A stretch of 37,530 bases of DNA, taken from assembly GCF_001905825.1 (NCBI RefSeq), contig NZ_LIVV01000007.1:476406-513935 (forward strand), read 5' to 3'. Each line of letters begins with the position of its first letter. The stretch's first letter is position 1. A program made the position numbers and the translations under genes. This DNA is from Streptomyces sp. CB02009. Its GTDB lineage: Bacteria; Actinomycetota; Actinomycetes; Streptomycetales; Streptomycetaceae. A model generated the notes under the pieces. That model was not told the DNA's origin, ran no database searches, and worked only from the letters and a program-made list of their open reading frames with translations. Positions 1-7,968 of the stretch are shown piece by piece.

Positions 1-1
1 C

Positions 2-1189
<1,188 letters not shown>

Positions 1190-1205
1190 CTCCCGCCGCA
1201 GGGGA

Positions 1206-1229
1206 GGGGGCGCGGGTGTCCCGGCCCCC
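1206..1229 (+). terminator. hairpin terminator after acyl-CoA ligase
   Basis: GGGGGC (1206-1211) pairs with GCCCCC (1224-1229) and CGGG (1213-1216) with CCCG (1220-1223) around a TGT loop, with one bulged G. It starts 17 bases after the ligase stop. It has no U-tract, as is usual in Streptomyces. Confidence 0.5.
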
Positions 1230-1253
1230 GCCGCCGCGGACGCGGCCGCCGCC

Positions 1254-1276
1254 CCTGTGGAGAGGTTGTCCACAGG
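1254..1276. promoter_or_regulatory. DnaA-box-containing inverted repeat upstream of hemW
   Basis: CCTGTGGA (1254-1261) and TCCACAGG (1269-1276) form a perfect 8-bp inverted repeat with a 7-base spacer. The right arm contains TTGTCCACA (1266-1274), which equals the preferred Streptomyces DnaA box. The left arm read on the other strand is CTCTCCACA, a weaker match. The site lies 39 bases upstream of the hemW start codon, so DnaA could bind here as a head-to-head pair, either to regulate hemW or simply as a dispersed box. Confidence 0.45.
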
Positions 1277-1301
1277 CAGGGCGTTCACCTGGGCAGTACG
1301 G

Positions 1302-1307
1302 GACAAT
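1302..1307 (+). promoter_or_regulatory. -10-like hexamer of leaderless hemW promoter
   Basis: GACAAT sits exactly 7 bases before the ATG at 1315, so transcription would begin at or next to the start codon. The same GGGACAATGG context with the same 7-base spacing precedes era. No convincing -35 hexamer is visible. Confidence 0.45.
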
Positions 1308-1314
1308 GGGGCTC

Positions 1315-2547
1315 ATGCCTTCCGTACTGCCCGATGGTGAGTCCGTTCCCGACGACGGGGCGCTGCCCCCGCACGCCCTCGAAGGGGCGGGGGAGCGGCC
1401 GCTCGGGTTCTACCTGCACGTGCCGTACTGCGCGACGCGCTGCGGGTACTGCGACTTCAACACCTACACGGCCAGTGAGCTGCGGGGGACCGGCGGCGTG
1501 CTCGCCTCCCGGGACAACTACGCCGAGCAGGTCGTCGAGGAGATCAGGCTCGCCCGGAAGGTGCTCGGGGACGACCCGCGGCCGGTCCGGACCGTCTTCG
1601 TGGGCGGCGGCACGCCCACGCTCCTCGCCGCCGCCGACCTCGTACGGATGCTGGGGGCCGTCCGCGAGGAGTTCGGGCTCGCCGACGACGCCGAGGTGAC
1701 CACCGAGGCCAATCCCGACTCCGTGAACCCGGCCTACCTGGCGGAGCTGCGGGCCGGCGGCTTCAACCGGATCTCCTTCGGCATGCAGAGCGCCAAGCAG
1801 CACGTCCTGAAGATCCTCGACCGGACGCACACCCCGGGCCGCCCCGAGGCCTGCGTCGGGGAGGCGCGGGCCGCCGGGTTCGAGCACGTCAACCTCGACC
1901 TGATCTACGGCACCCCCGGAGAGACCGACGACGACTGGCGGGCCTCGCTCGACGCGGCCATCGGCGCCGGGCCCGACCACATCAGCGCGTACGCCCTGAT
2001 CGTCGAGGAGGGTACGCAGCTGGCGCGGCGCATCCGGCGCGGCGAGGTCCCCATGACCGACGACGACGTCCACGCCGACCGGTACCTGATCGCCGAGGAC
2101 GTCCTCACCGGGGCCGGTTTCGACTGGTACGAGGTCTCCAACTGGGCCACCTCCGAGGCCGGGCGCTGCCTCCACAACGAGCTGTACTGGCGCGGGGCCG
2201 ACTGGTGGGGCGCGGGCCCCGGCGCCCACAGCCACGTGGGCGGCGTCCGCTGGTGGAACGTGAAGCATCCCGGTGCGTACGCCGCCGCGCTGGCCGCGGG
2301 GAAGTCGCCGGGGGCCGGACGGGAGCTGCTCACCCCGGAGGACCGCAGGGTCGAGCGCGTGCTCCTGGAGCTGCGGCTCAAGGAGGGCGTCGAGCTGTCC
2401 CTCCTCAAGCCCGCGGGCCTCGCGGCCGCCCGCAAGGCCCTCGCCGACGGGCTGCTCGACGCCGGGCCGTACGCCGAGGGGCGCGCGGTCCTGACCCTGC
2501 GCGGCCGGCTCCTCGCGGACGCGGTCGTCCGGGACCTCGTGGACTAG
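1315..2547 (+). CDS. hemW: HemW, radical-SAM heme chaperone (coproporphyrinogen III oxidase-like)
   Basis: The product is 410 residues, close to the 380-410 expected for HemW. The radical-SAM cluster Cys39, Cys43 and Cys46 (CATRCGYC) is followed by the DFNTYT segment, and downstream are the GGGTPT motif and the TTEANPDS, RISFGMQS and NLDLIYGTPGET strands of the TIM barrel. The family is often annotated as HemN, but HemW proteins are thought to deliver heme to acceptor proteins rather than oxidise coproporphyrinogen. I chose ATG 1315 because a -10-like GACAAT lies 7 bases upstream; an alternative in-frame ATG is at 1306, within that hexamer region. The stop TAG is shared with the convergent exporter gene through a CTAG palindrome. 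In many bacteria hemW lies upstream of hrcA-dnaJ, as it does here, with four genes between them. Confidence 0.93.
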   Translation: MPSVLPDGESVPDDGALPPHALEGAGERPLGFYLHVPYCATRCGYCDFNTYTASELRGTGGVLASRDNYAEQVVEEIRLARKVLGDDPRPVRTVFVGGGTPTLLAAADLVRMLGAVREEFGLADDAEVTTEANPDSVNPAYLAELRAGGFNRISFGMQSAKQHVLKILDRTHTPGRPEACVGEARAAGFEHVNLDLIYGTPGETDDDWRASLDAAIGAGPDHISAYALIVEEGTQLARRIRRGEVPMTDDDVHADRYLIAEDVLTGAGFDWYEVSNWATSEAGRCLHNELYWRGADWWGAGPGAHSHVGGVRWWNVKHPGAYAAALAAGKSPGAGRELLTPEDRRVERVLLELRLKEGVELSLLKPAGLAAARKALADGLLDAGPYAEGRAVLTLRGRLLADAVVRDLVD

Positions 2548-3701
2548 GACGCCGAGAGCGCCCTGCGGGACGGCAGGGCGATGAGCAGCGCGCCCAGGAC
2601 CAGGAGGCCGCTCGCCCACAGCGGGCCGAGCGTCCCCGCGCCGGTCCGGAGGGCGAGGGCGGCGACGAGCGGTCCGGTGGCCGCCCCGACGTTGAGCGCG
2701 GCGGTCGCGTAGGAGCCGGCCATGGTCGGGGCTCCCGCGGCCTCGTAGAGCACCCTCGCGATCAGCGTGCCGCCCAGCGCGAACGACGCCATGCCCTGCA
2801 GGAACACGAGGGCGAGCAGCGCGGCCGGCTCGTCGGCCAGCACGGCCAGGGCCGGCCAGCCGACGAGCAGCAGCGGACCGCCGACCGCGACGACCACACC
2901 CGGGTACCGGTCGGACCACCGGCCCGCGAGGGTGATCCCGGCGAAGGAGCCGGCCCCGAAGAGCACCAGGGCCACCGGCACCCACAGCGCGCCGAGGCCG
3001 GCGGAGCCGGTCACGACGGGCGCCAGGAAGGTGAAGCTCGCGAAGGTCGCCGCGTTCACCAGGGCGCCGAGCAGCATCACCAGGAGCAGCCGCGGGCGCC
3101 TGAGCCGCGCCAGTTCCGCGCGCAGGTCGGGCCCCTCGGCCGTGCCCTCCCGCGCGGGCCGCGCCGGGATCCCCCGGAGCACGCCGAGGGCCGCGGGCAG
3201 GCAGAGGACGGCCACGGCCCAGAACGTGGCCCGCCAGTCGAGCAGCGTGCCCAGCAGCGATCCCGCGGGGACGCCGGCGATCGTGGCCAGCGTCGTGCCC
3301 GACAGCAGGACGGCCAGCGCGCGCCCCTTCCGGTCCGGCGGTACGAGACGGGTGGCGGTGGTCAGGGCCACCGCGAGGAACCCGGCGTTCGCGAGGGCCG
3401 CGACCACCCGGGTCGTGAAGAGGACGGTGAAGCTGCCGGTGGCGGCGCCCAGGACGTGAGCCGTCGAGAAGACGAGGACGAACCCGAGCAGGCTCGCCCG
3501 TGCCGGCCAGGAGCGGGCGAGCACGGCCAGGAGCGGGGCGCCGACGATCATTCCGACGGCGAAGGCGGAGGTGAGCAGACCCGCGCTCCCGACCGTGACG
3601 CCGAGGTCGGAGGCGATGTGCGGCACGAGGCCGGCGAGCATGAATTCCGAGGTGCCCATGGCGAAGACCGCCAGGGCGAGCAGGAAGAGCGGGAGGGGCA
3701 T
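2544..3701 (-). CDS. MFS drug exporter, Cmx/CmrA/CmlR (chloramphenicol resistance) type
   Basis: The 385-residue protein has about 12 hydrophobic segments. Its N-terminus (MPLPLFLLALAVFAMGTSEF, then MLAGLVPHIASDLGVTVGSAG) is the characteristic start of the Cmx/CmrA/CmlR chloramphenicol-efflux family. It should act as a proton antiporter in the cytoplasmic membrane; the true substrate is not shown by sequence. The start at 3701 has a GGAG Shine-Dalgarno 7 bases upstream. The 190 bases upstream hold a short leader ORF, a hairpin and a sequence complementary to this ribosome-binding site (see those entries), which suggests induction by translation attenuation when a ribosome-targeting drug stalls leader translation. 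Its stop codon overlaps that of hemW (CTAG at 2544-2547), so the two genes converge without a gap and without a visible terminator. Confidence 0.88.
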   Translation of the reverse strand: MPLPLFLLALAVFAMGTSEFMLAGLVPHIASDLGVTVGSAGLLTSAFAVGMIVGAPLLAVLARSWPARASLLGFVLVFSTAHVLGAATGSFTVLFTTRVVAALANAGFLAVALTTATRLVPPDRKGRALAVLLSGTTLATIAGVPAGSLLGTLLDWRATFWAVAVLCLPAALGVLRGIPARPAREGTAEGPDLRAELARLRRPRLLLVMLLGALVNAATFASFTFLAPVVTGSAGLGALWVPVALVLFGAGSFAGITLAGRWSDRYPGVVVAVGGPLLLVGWPALAVLADEPAALLALVFLQGMASFALGGTLIARVLYEAAGAPTMAGSYATAALNVGAATGPLVAALALRTGAGTLGPLWASGLLVLGALLIALPSRRALSAS

Positions 3702-3773
3702 CGAGTGGCTCCGGGGTGAGGAAGAGACGACAGAGGCATCTCGTCACCGCGGTCAGCGCCCAGGGGCCGGCTC

Positions 3774-3807
3774 GTCCGCACGGCCGCGGGGGCCGTACGG
3801 AGCGGAC
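3774..3807 (-). promoter_or_regulatory. hairpin between leader peptide and exporter gene
   Basis: GTCCGC and ACGGCC (3774-3785) pair with GGCCGT (3791-3796) and GCGGAC (3802-3807), with a 5-base bulge on one arm. In the minus-strand transcript the hairpin begins directly after the leader stop codon. The bulged segment contains GCTCCG (complement of 3798-3803), exactly complementary to CGGAGC covering the exporter Shine-Dalgarno (complement of 3708-3713). Alternative pairing that hides or frees the ribosome-binding site is therefore possible. The long-range match is only 6 bp and could be chance. Confidence 0.4.
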
Positions 3808-3891
3808 TCAGTGGTCCGGGAGAACTCGGGGGTCCAGGGGGCTGACGGCGTGACCGAAAGCCCCCGACGTGTCCGACTCGGGGCTCGACAT
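3808..3891 (-). CDS. 27-residue leader peptide upstream of Cmx-type exporter
   Basis: ATG at 3891 opens a 27-codon ORF (MSSPESDTSGAFGHAVS then PLDPRVLPDH) ending in TGA at 3808-3810. TAGCGT lies 7 bases before the ATG, so the transcript would be leaderless and the leader would be translated first. The ORF ends at the base of a hairpin, 106 bases before the exporter start. This layout (short ORF, hairpin, hidden ribosome-binding site, exporter) is that of drug-inducible translational attenuators, which are known for some cmx/cmlR-type genes. I do not recognise this peptide sequence itself. The proline-rich end (PLDPRVLPDH) may favour ribosome pausing; that is inference. Confidence 0.5.
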   Translation of the reverse strand: MSSPESDTSGAFGHAVSPLDPRVLPDH

Positions 3892-3898
3892 GCCGCGC

Positions 3899-3904
3899 AC
3901 GCTA
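3899..3904 (-). promoter_or_regulatory. -10 hexamer of leader/exporter promoter
   Basis: TAGCGT on the minus strand, 7 bases upstream of the leader ATG at 3891, fits the TANNNT consensus of the principal sigma factor with a leaderless start. The same TAGCGT spaced 6 bases from an ATG drives the gene starting at 5516. The -35 is not recognisable. Confidence 0.5.
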
Positions 3905-3976
3905 CCCGACCGCGCCGCGCCCGGGCATCCCCGTTCTCGGGGCGGGCGGGTGGACGACAGCCCCCGCGGGTCGCCC

Positions 3977-4777
3977 CTACGGCGCCGTCACGAAGTCGAT
4001 CAGTTCCTCCACCCGGCCCAGCAGCTCCGGTTCCAGGTCCTTGTACGTCGTCACCTTCGACAGGATGTGCTGCCAGGCGGCGCCCGTGTTCGGCGGCCAG
4101 CCCAGCGCCTCGCACACGCCCGTCTTCCAGTCCTGGCCCCTGGGGACCCGCGGCCAGGCCCGGATGCCCACCGACGCCGGCTTCACCGCCTCCCAGATGT
4201 CGATGTACGGGTGGCCGACGACCAGCACGTCGGGCGAGGTCACCTGGGCGGCGATCCTCGACTCCTTCGAACCCGGGACCAGATGGTCCACCAGGACGCC
4301 CAGCCGGGCGTCCGGCGCGGGGGCGAACTCCGCGACGATCGACGGCAGGTCGTCGACGCCCTCCAGGTACTCCACGACCACGCCCTCGATCCGGAGGTCG
4401 TCGCCCCAGACCCGCTCCACCAGCTCCGCGTCGTGGCGGCCCTCCACGTAGATCCGGCCCGCGCGCGCCACCCGGGCCCGCGCCCCCGGGACCGCCACCG
4501 AGCCCGACGCCGTACGGGTGGGGCGTGCGGGCGCGGCCGACGGGCGGACCAGGGTCACGACCCGGCCCTCCAGGAGGAAGCCGCGCGGATCCAGCGGGAA
4601 CACCCGGTGCTTGCCGAACCGGTCCTCCAGGGTCACTGTGCCCGCCTCGCAGCGGATCACCGCCCCGCAGAAGCCCGTCGTGACCTCCTCGACGACCAGA
4701 TCACGATCGGCCGGCACCTCGGGAACGGGCGCCGAGCGCTTCCAGGGGGGCGTCAGGTCCGGGTTGTAGCTGCGCAT
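3977..4777 (-). CDS. DUF3097 family protein of unknown function
   Basis: The 266-residue product starts MRSYNPDLTPPWKRSAPVPE and carries the blocks VEGRHDAELVERVWGDDLR, LVDHLVPGSKESR, VGHPYIDIWEAVKP and a C-terminal SKVTTYKDLEPELLGRVEELIDFV, which I associate with the actinobacterial DUF3097 family. The EGRHDAELVERVWGDDLR block resembles TOPRIM-like segments (conserved Glu followed by a helix), and the HPYIDIWEAVKP motif has an acidic residue that could belong to the same fold; this is my inference and no activity is known. Start 4777 is preferred because the open frame continues upstream through the neighbouring gene in another frame. It lies 10 bases downstream of the MBL-fold gene and is probably cotranscribed with it. 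Confidence 0.85.
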   Translation of the reverse strand: MRSYNPDLTPPWKRSAPVPEVPADRDLVVEEVTTGFCGAVIRCEAGTVTLEDRFGKHRVFPLDPRGFLLEGRVVTLVRPSAAPARPTRTASGSVAVPGARARVARAGRIYVEGRHDAELVERVWGDDLRIEGVVVEYLEGVDDLPSIVAEFAPAPDARLGVLVDHLVPGSKESRIAAQVTSPDVLVVGHPYIDIWEAVKPASVGIRAWPRVPRGQDWKTGVCEALGWPPNTGAAWQHILSKVTTYKDLEPELLGRVEELIDFVTAP

Positions 4778-4787
4778 TCGGGCGACG

Positions 4788-5516
4788 TTATGCGACGGAG
4801 AAGCGCGTGGCCAGCTCCTCCCGCTGGAGTCGTACGAACGTGGCGTCCACCACCGCCCCGTGCCCCGGCACGTACACCGCGTCCTCGCCGCCGAGCCGCA
4901 GCAGCCGGTCGAGCGCGTCCGGCCAGCGGGCGGGGATCGCGTCCGGGCCCGCCTGCGGCTCGCCCGACTCCTCGACCAGGTCGCCGCAGAAGACGACCTC
5001 CCGCTCACCCGGCACCAGGAGCACCAGGTCGTGGCCCGTGTGGCCGGGGCCGACGTTCGCGAGCAGGACCTGCCGGCCGCCCAGGTCGAGCGTCCACTCG
5101 CCCGAGACCACGTGCCGCGGGGCCACCAGGACGTCCACCGCCTCCGTCGCCGCCCGCTCGTCGAGCCCGTGCCGTACCGCGTCCGCGCGCAGGGCCTCCC
5201 GGTCCCGCGCCCGGCCGAGGAGCTCGTCCGAGCCCACCGCGCCGAAGACCTCCGCACCGGCGAACGCCGCCGTGCCGAGAACGTGGTCGAAATGGGGGTG
5301 GCTCAGTGCGATGTGCGTCACTCTGCGGCCGCCCGTGAGGTCCGCGATCACCGTCCGCAGCTCGGCGCCCTCCGCGAGCGAGGAGCCCGTGTCGTACAGC
5401 AGCACCGCCCGTTCACCCAGTACCAGTCCGACCGTGGCGTCCCACCCGGGCAGCCGTCGCCGGCCCACCCCGTCCGCGAGCCGCTCCCATCCGTACGCTT
5501 CCCAATCCACGTCCAT
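4788..5516 (-). CDS. metallo-beta-lactamase fold hydrolase
   Basis: The 242-residue protein has the zinc motif HPHFDH at residues 73-78, the later GHTGHDLVLLVP histidine, the CGDLVE acidic ligand and a final VPGHGAVVD histidine: a full set for a two-metal MBL hydrolase. The size and the GPGHTGHD segment resemble the glyoxalase II-like and quinoprotein relay-like subgroups; the substrate cannot be assigned. Transcription is divergent from hrcA. TAGCGT lies 6 bases before the ATG at 5516, so translation is probably leaderless. DUF3097 follows after 10 bases as the second gene of the same unit. Confidence 0.88.
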   Translation of the reverse strand: MDVDWEAYGWERLADGVGRRRLPGWDATVGLVLGERAVLLYDTGSSLAEGAELRTVIADLTGGRRVTHIALSHPHFDHVLGTAAFAGAEVFGAVGSDELLGRARDREALRADAVRHGLDERAATEAVDVLVAPRHVVSGEWTLDLGGRQVLLANVGPGHTGHDLVLLVPGEREVVFCGDLVEESGEPQAGPDAIPARWPDALDRLLRLGGEDAVYVPGHGAVVDATFVRLQREELATRFSVA

Positions 5517-5522
5517 GCGGCG

Positions 5523-5528
5523 ACGCTA
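5523..5528 (-). promoter_or_regulatory. -10 hexamer of leaderless MBL-hydrolase promoter
   Basis: TAGCGT (minus strand) is separated from the ATG at 5516 by 6 bases. It lies back-to-back with the hrcA promoter, whose -35-like TTGCCA begins at 5550. Confidence 0.5.
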
Positions 5529-5549
5529 ACCGGTGCAGGCGTCGCCACC

Positions 5550-5580
5550 TTGCCAGGAGCGACGCCCGCCGCCGTACACT
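5550..5580 (+). promoter_or_regulatory. hrcA promoter
   Basis: TTGCCA (5550-5555) and TACACT (5575-5580) are separated by 19 bases. Transcription would begin about 5587, so the CIRCE operator lies within the first transcribed bases, as is typical of hrcA promoters. Confidence 0.55.
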
Positions 5581-5593
5581 GGCCGGGGGATCG

Positions 5594-5620
5594 CTGGCAC
5601 TCGAACAGGGCGAGTGCCAA
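5594..5620. promoter_or_regulatory. CIRCE operator (HrcA binding site)
   Basis: CTGGCACTC, nine bases, then GAGTGCCAA. This matches the CIRCE consensus TTAGCACTC-N9-GAGTGCTAA with changes only at the usual GC-adapted positions. HrcA binds here and represses its own operon; heat or misfolding titrates GroEL from HrcA and relieves repression (established for the family). Confidence 0.95.
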
Positions 5621-5664
5621 AAGCGGAGCAACCGGAACGACGACGACAGCTGGAGGTGCGCACC

Positions 5665-6684
5665 ATGCTCAGCGAACGCAGACTCGAGGTCCTGCGCGCC
5701 ATCGTCCAGGACTACGTCGGTACGGAGGAGCCCGTCGGCTCCAAGGCGCTCACCGAGCGCCACAAGCTCGGCGTCTCGCCCGCCACCGTGCGCAACGACA
5801 TGGCCGTGCTGGAGGAGGAGGGCTTCATCGCCCAGCCCCACACCAGCGCCGGCCGCATCCCGACCGACAAGGGCTACCGGCTCTTCGTCGACCGGCTCGC
5901 CGGCGTCAAGCCGCTGTCGACGCCCGAGCGCCGGGCCATCCACAACTTCCTCGACGGCGCGGTCGACCTGGACGACGTCGTCGGCCGCACGGTCCGGCTG
6001 CTCGCGCAGCTGACCCGGCAGGTCGCCGTCGTCCAGTACCCCTCGCTGACCCGTTCGACCGTCCGGCACGTGGAGCTGCTCTCGCTGGCCCCCGCCCGCC
6101 TGATGCTGGTGCTCATCACGGACACCGGCCGTGTCGAGCAGCGGGTCGTCGACTGCCCCGCGCCGTTCGGCGAGGCCTCGCTCGCCGACCTGCGGGCCCG
6201 GCTCAACAGCCGGGTCGTCGGCCGCCGGTTCGCCGACGTGCCGCAGCTGGTGCAGGACCTCCCCGAGTCCTTCGAGGAGCTCGAGGACCGGGCCACGGTC
6301 TCGACCGTGCTCGCGACCCTCCTCGAAACCCTCGTCGAGGAGCACGAGGAGCGGCTGATGATCGGCGGCACCGCCAATCTCACCCGCTTCGGACCCGACT
6401 TCCCCCTGATGATCAGGCCCGTCCTCGAAGCTCTGGAGGAGCAGGTCGTGCTCCTCAAGCTGCTGGGCGAGGCCAAGGAATCGGGCATGACCGTACGCAT
6501 CGGGCACGAGAACGCCCACGAGGGGCTGAGCTCCACGTCCGTCGTCTCGGTCGGCTACGGTTCGGGCGGCGAGGCAGTCGCCAAACTCGGCGTGGTCGGA
6601 CCGACCCGCATGGACTACCCCGGAACGATGGGAGCGGTACGCGCAGTGGCACGTTACGTCGGACAGATCCTGGCGGAGTCGTAA
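5665..6684 (+). CDS. hrcA: HrcA, heat-inducible transcription repressor
   Basis: The 339-residue product starts MLSERRLEVLRAIVQDYVGTEEPVGSKAL, the winged-helix DNA-binding domain of HrcA (about residues 1-80, with VSPATVRNDMAVLEEEGFI as recognition segment). It continues with the dimerisation/GAF-like region and ends with VGPTRMDYPGTMGAVRAVARYV, the conserved HrcA C-terminus. The start at ATG 5665 is supported by GGAGG at 5652-5656. It should bind the CIRCE element just upstream and so autoregulate, with dnaJ in the same operon. dnaJ begins on the base after the hrcA stop codon, so translation is probably coupled. Confidence 0.97.
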   Translation: MLSERRLEVLRAIVQDYVGTEEPVGSKALTERHKLGVSPATVRNDMAVLEEEGFIAQPHTSAGRIPTDKGYRLFVDRLAGVKPLSTPERRAIHNFLDGAVDLDDVVGRTVRLLAQLTRQVAVVQYPSLTRSTVRHVELLSLAPARLMLVLITDTGRVEQRVVDCPAPFGEASLADLRARLNSRVVGRRFADVPQLVQDLPESFEELEDRATVSTVLATLLETLVEEHEERLMIGGTANLTRFGPDFPLMIRPVLEALEEQVVLLKLLGEAKESGMTVRIGHENAHEGLSSTSVVSVGYGSGGEAVAKLGVVGPTRMDYPGTMGAVRAVARYVGQILAES

Positions 6685-7821
6685 GTGGCCACGGACTACT
6701 ACGCCGTACTCGGCGTGCGCCGCGACGCTTCCCAGGACGAGATCAAGAAGGCCTTCCGGAGGCTCGCTCGCGAGCTGCACCCGGACGTGAATCCCGATCC
6801 GAAGACGCAGGAACGCTTCAAGGAGATCAACGCCGCCTACGAGGTCCTCTCGGACCCGCAGAAGAAGCAGGTCTACGACCTGGGCGGCGACCCGCTCTCG
6901 GCCTCCGGCGGAGGCGGCGCGGGCGGCTTCGGGGCCGGTGGCTTCGGCAACTTCTCCGACATCATGGACGCCTTCTTCGGCACGTCCCAGCAGCGCGGCC
7001 CGCGCTCGCGGACCCGCCGCGGCCAGGACGCCATGATCCGTCTGGAGATCGACCTCAACGAGGCGGCCTTCGGCACCACCAAGGACATCCAGGTCGACAC
7101 GGCGGTCGTCTGTACGACCTGCTCGGGCGAGGGCGCCGCACCCGGCACCTCCGCCCAGACCTGTGACATGTGCCGCGGCCGCGGCGAGGTCTCGCAGGTC
7201 ACCCGGTCCTTCCTGGGCCAGGTCATGACCTCGCGCCCCTGCCCGCAGTGCCAGGGCTTCGGCACCGTCGTCCCGACCCCGTGCCCCGAGTGCGCGGGCG
7301 ACGGCCGGGTCCGGTCCCGCCGCACCCTGACGGTCAAGATCCCGGCCGGTGTCGACAACGGCACCCGCATCCAGCTCGCGGGCGAGGGCGAGGTCGGCCC
7401 CGGCGGCGGCCCCGCCGGCGACCTGTACGTGGAGATCCACGAGACCCCGCACGAGACCTTCCAGCGGCGCGGCGACGACCTGCACTGCACGGTCACCCTC
7501 CCGATGACGGCGGCGGCGCTCGGCACCAAGGTGCAGCTGCAGACCCTCGACGGCCTCGAGGAGATCGACGTCCGGCCGGGCACCCAGTCCGGCCAGTCGA
7601 TCCCGCTGCACGGCCGCGGCGTCACCCACCTGCGCGGCAACGGCCGGGGCGACCTGATCGTGCACGTCGAGGTGCAGACCCCGGGCAAGCTCGACGCGGA
7701 GCAGGAGCGCCTCCTGCGCGAACTGGCCAAGCTGCGCGGCGAGGAGCGGCCCACGGGTCAGTTCCAGCCGGGTCAGCAGGGCTTGTTCTCGCGCTTGAAG
7801 GACGCGTTCAACGGGCGGTAG
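6685..7821 (+). CDS. dnaJ: DnaJ chaperone (second-type actinobacterial dnaJ, HrcA operon)
   Basis: The 378-residue type I Hsp40 starts at GTG with no gap after hrcA. The J domain (about 1-68) has His-Pro-Asp at 32-34. A Gly/Phe-rich linker follows (about 72-95). The four zinc-finger repeats have cysteine pairs at 143/146, 160/163, 186/189 and 200/203, and the C-terminal substrate-binding domains include the PGTQSGQ and GRGDLIVHV segments. It stimulates DnaK ATP hydrolysis and delivers unfolded clients. Being with hrcA rather than with dnaK-grpE, it corresponds to the paralogue usually called dnaJ2 in Streptomyces. A strong hairpin terminator ends the operon 24 bases after the stop. Confidence 0.96.
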   Translation: MATDYYAVLGVRRDASQDEIKKAFRRLARELHPDVNPDPKTQERFKEINAAYEVLSDPQKKQVYDLGGDPLSASGGGGAGGFGAGGFGNFSDIMDAFFGTSQQRGPRSRTRRGQDAMIRLEIDLNEAAFGTTKDIQVDTAVVCTTCSGEGAAPGTSAQTCDMCRGRGEVSQVTRSFLGQVMTSRPCPQCQGFGTVVPTPCPECAGDGRVRSRRTLTVKIPAGVDNGTRIQLAGEGEVGPGGGPAGDLYVEIHETPHETFQRRGDDLHCTVTLPMTAAALGTKVQLQTLDGLEEIDVRPGTQSGQSIPLHGRGVTHLRGNGRGDLIVHVEVQTPGKLDAEQERLLRELAKLRGEERPTGQFQPGQQGLFSRLKDAFNGR

Positions 7822-7844
7822 GCAGCGCCGGTATCTGTTGTACG

Positions 7845-7882
7845 GAAGGGCGGCACACGCGATCGCGCGTGTGCCGCCCTTC
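7845..7882. terminator. strong terminator of hrcA-dnaJ operon
   Basis: A perfect 17-bp stem: GAAGGGCGGCACACGCG (7845-7861) pairs with 7866-7882 around an ATCG loop. Being symmetrical, it could act on both strands. Confidence 0.85.
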
Positions 7883-7948
7883 GCGTACCGCGGGTACCCC
7901 GAACGCGCCCCGCTCCGTACCTGACGTACGGATTCGGCCCGGAAGCAG

Positions 7949-7966
7949 GGGCATGGCACGATGCCC
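7949..7966. promoter_or_regulatory. promoter region and inverted repeat of NMO gene
   Basis: CACGAT (7957-7962) stands 6 bases before the ATG at 7969 and may be the -10 of a leaderless promoter, with a weak TTCGGC 18 bases upstream (7933-7938). It is embedded in an inverted repeat GGGCAT-N6-ATGCCC (7949-7966) that could be an operator. Both are short and the -10 match is weak. Confidence 0.3.
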
Positions 7967-7968
7967 AT

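Noticed and set aside
1285..3747. 820-codon minus-strand open frame overlapping hemW and the exporter
   Set aside because: Low-complexity Arg/Pro/Gly-rich translation typical of out-of-frame reading in GC-rich DNA; the real genes in the same region have full family motifs.
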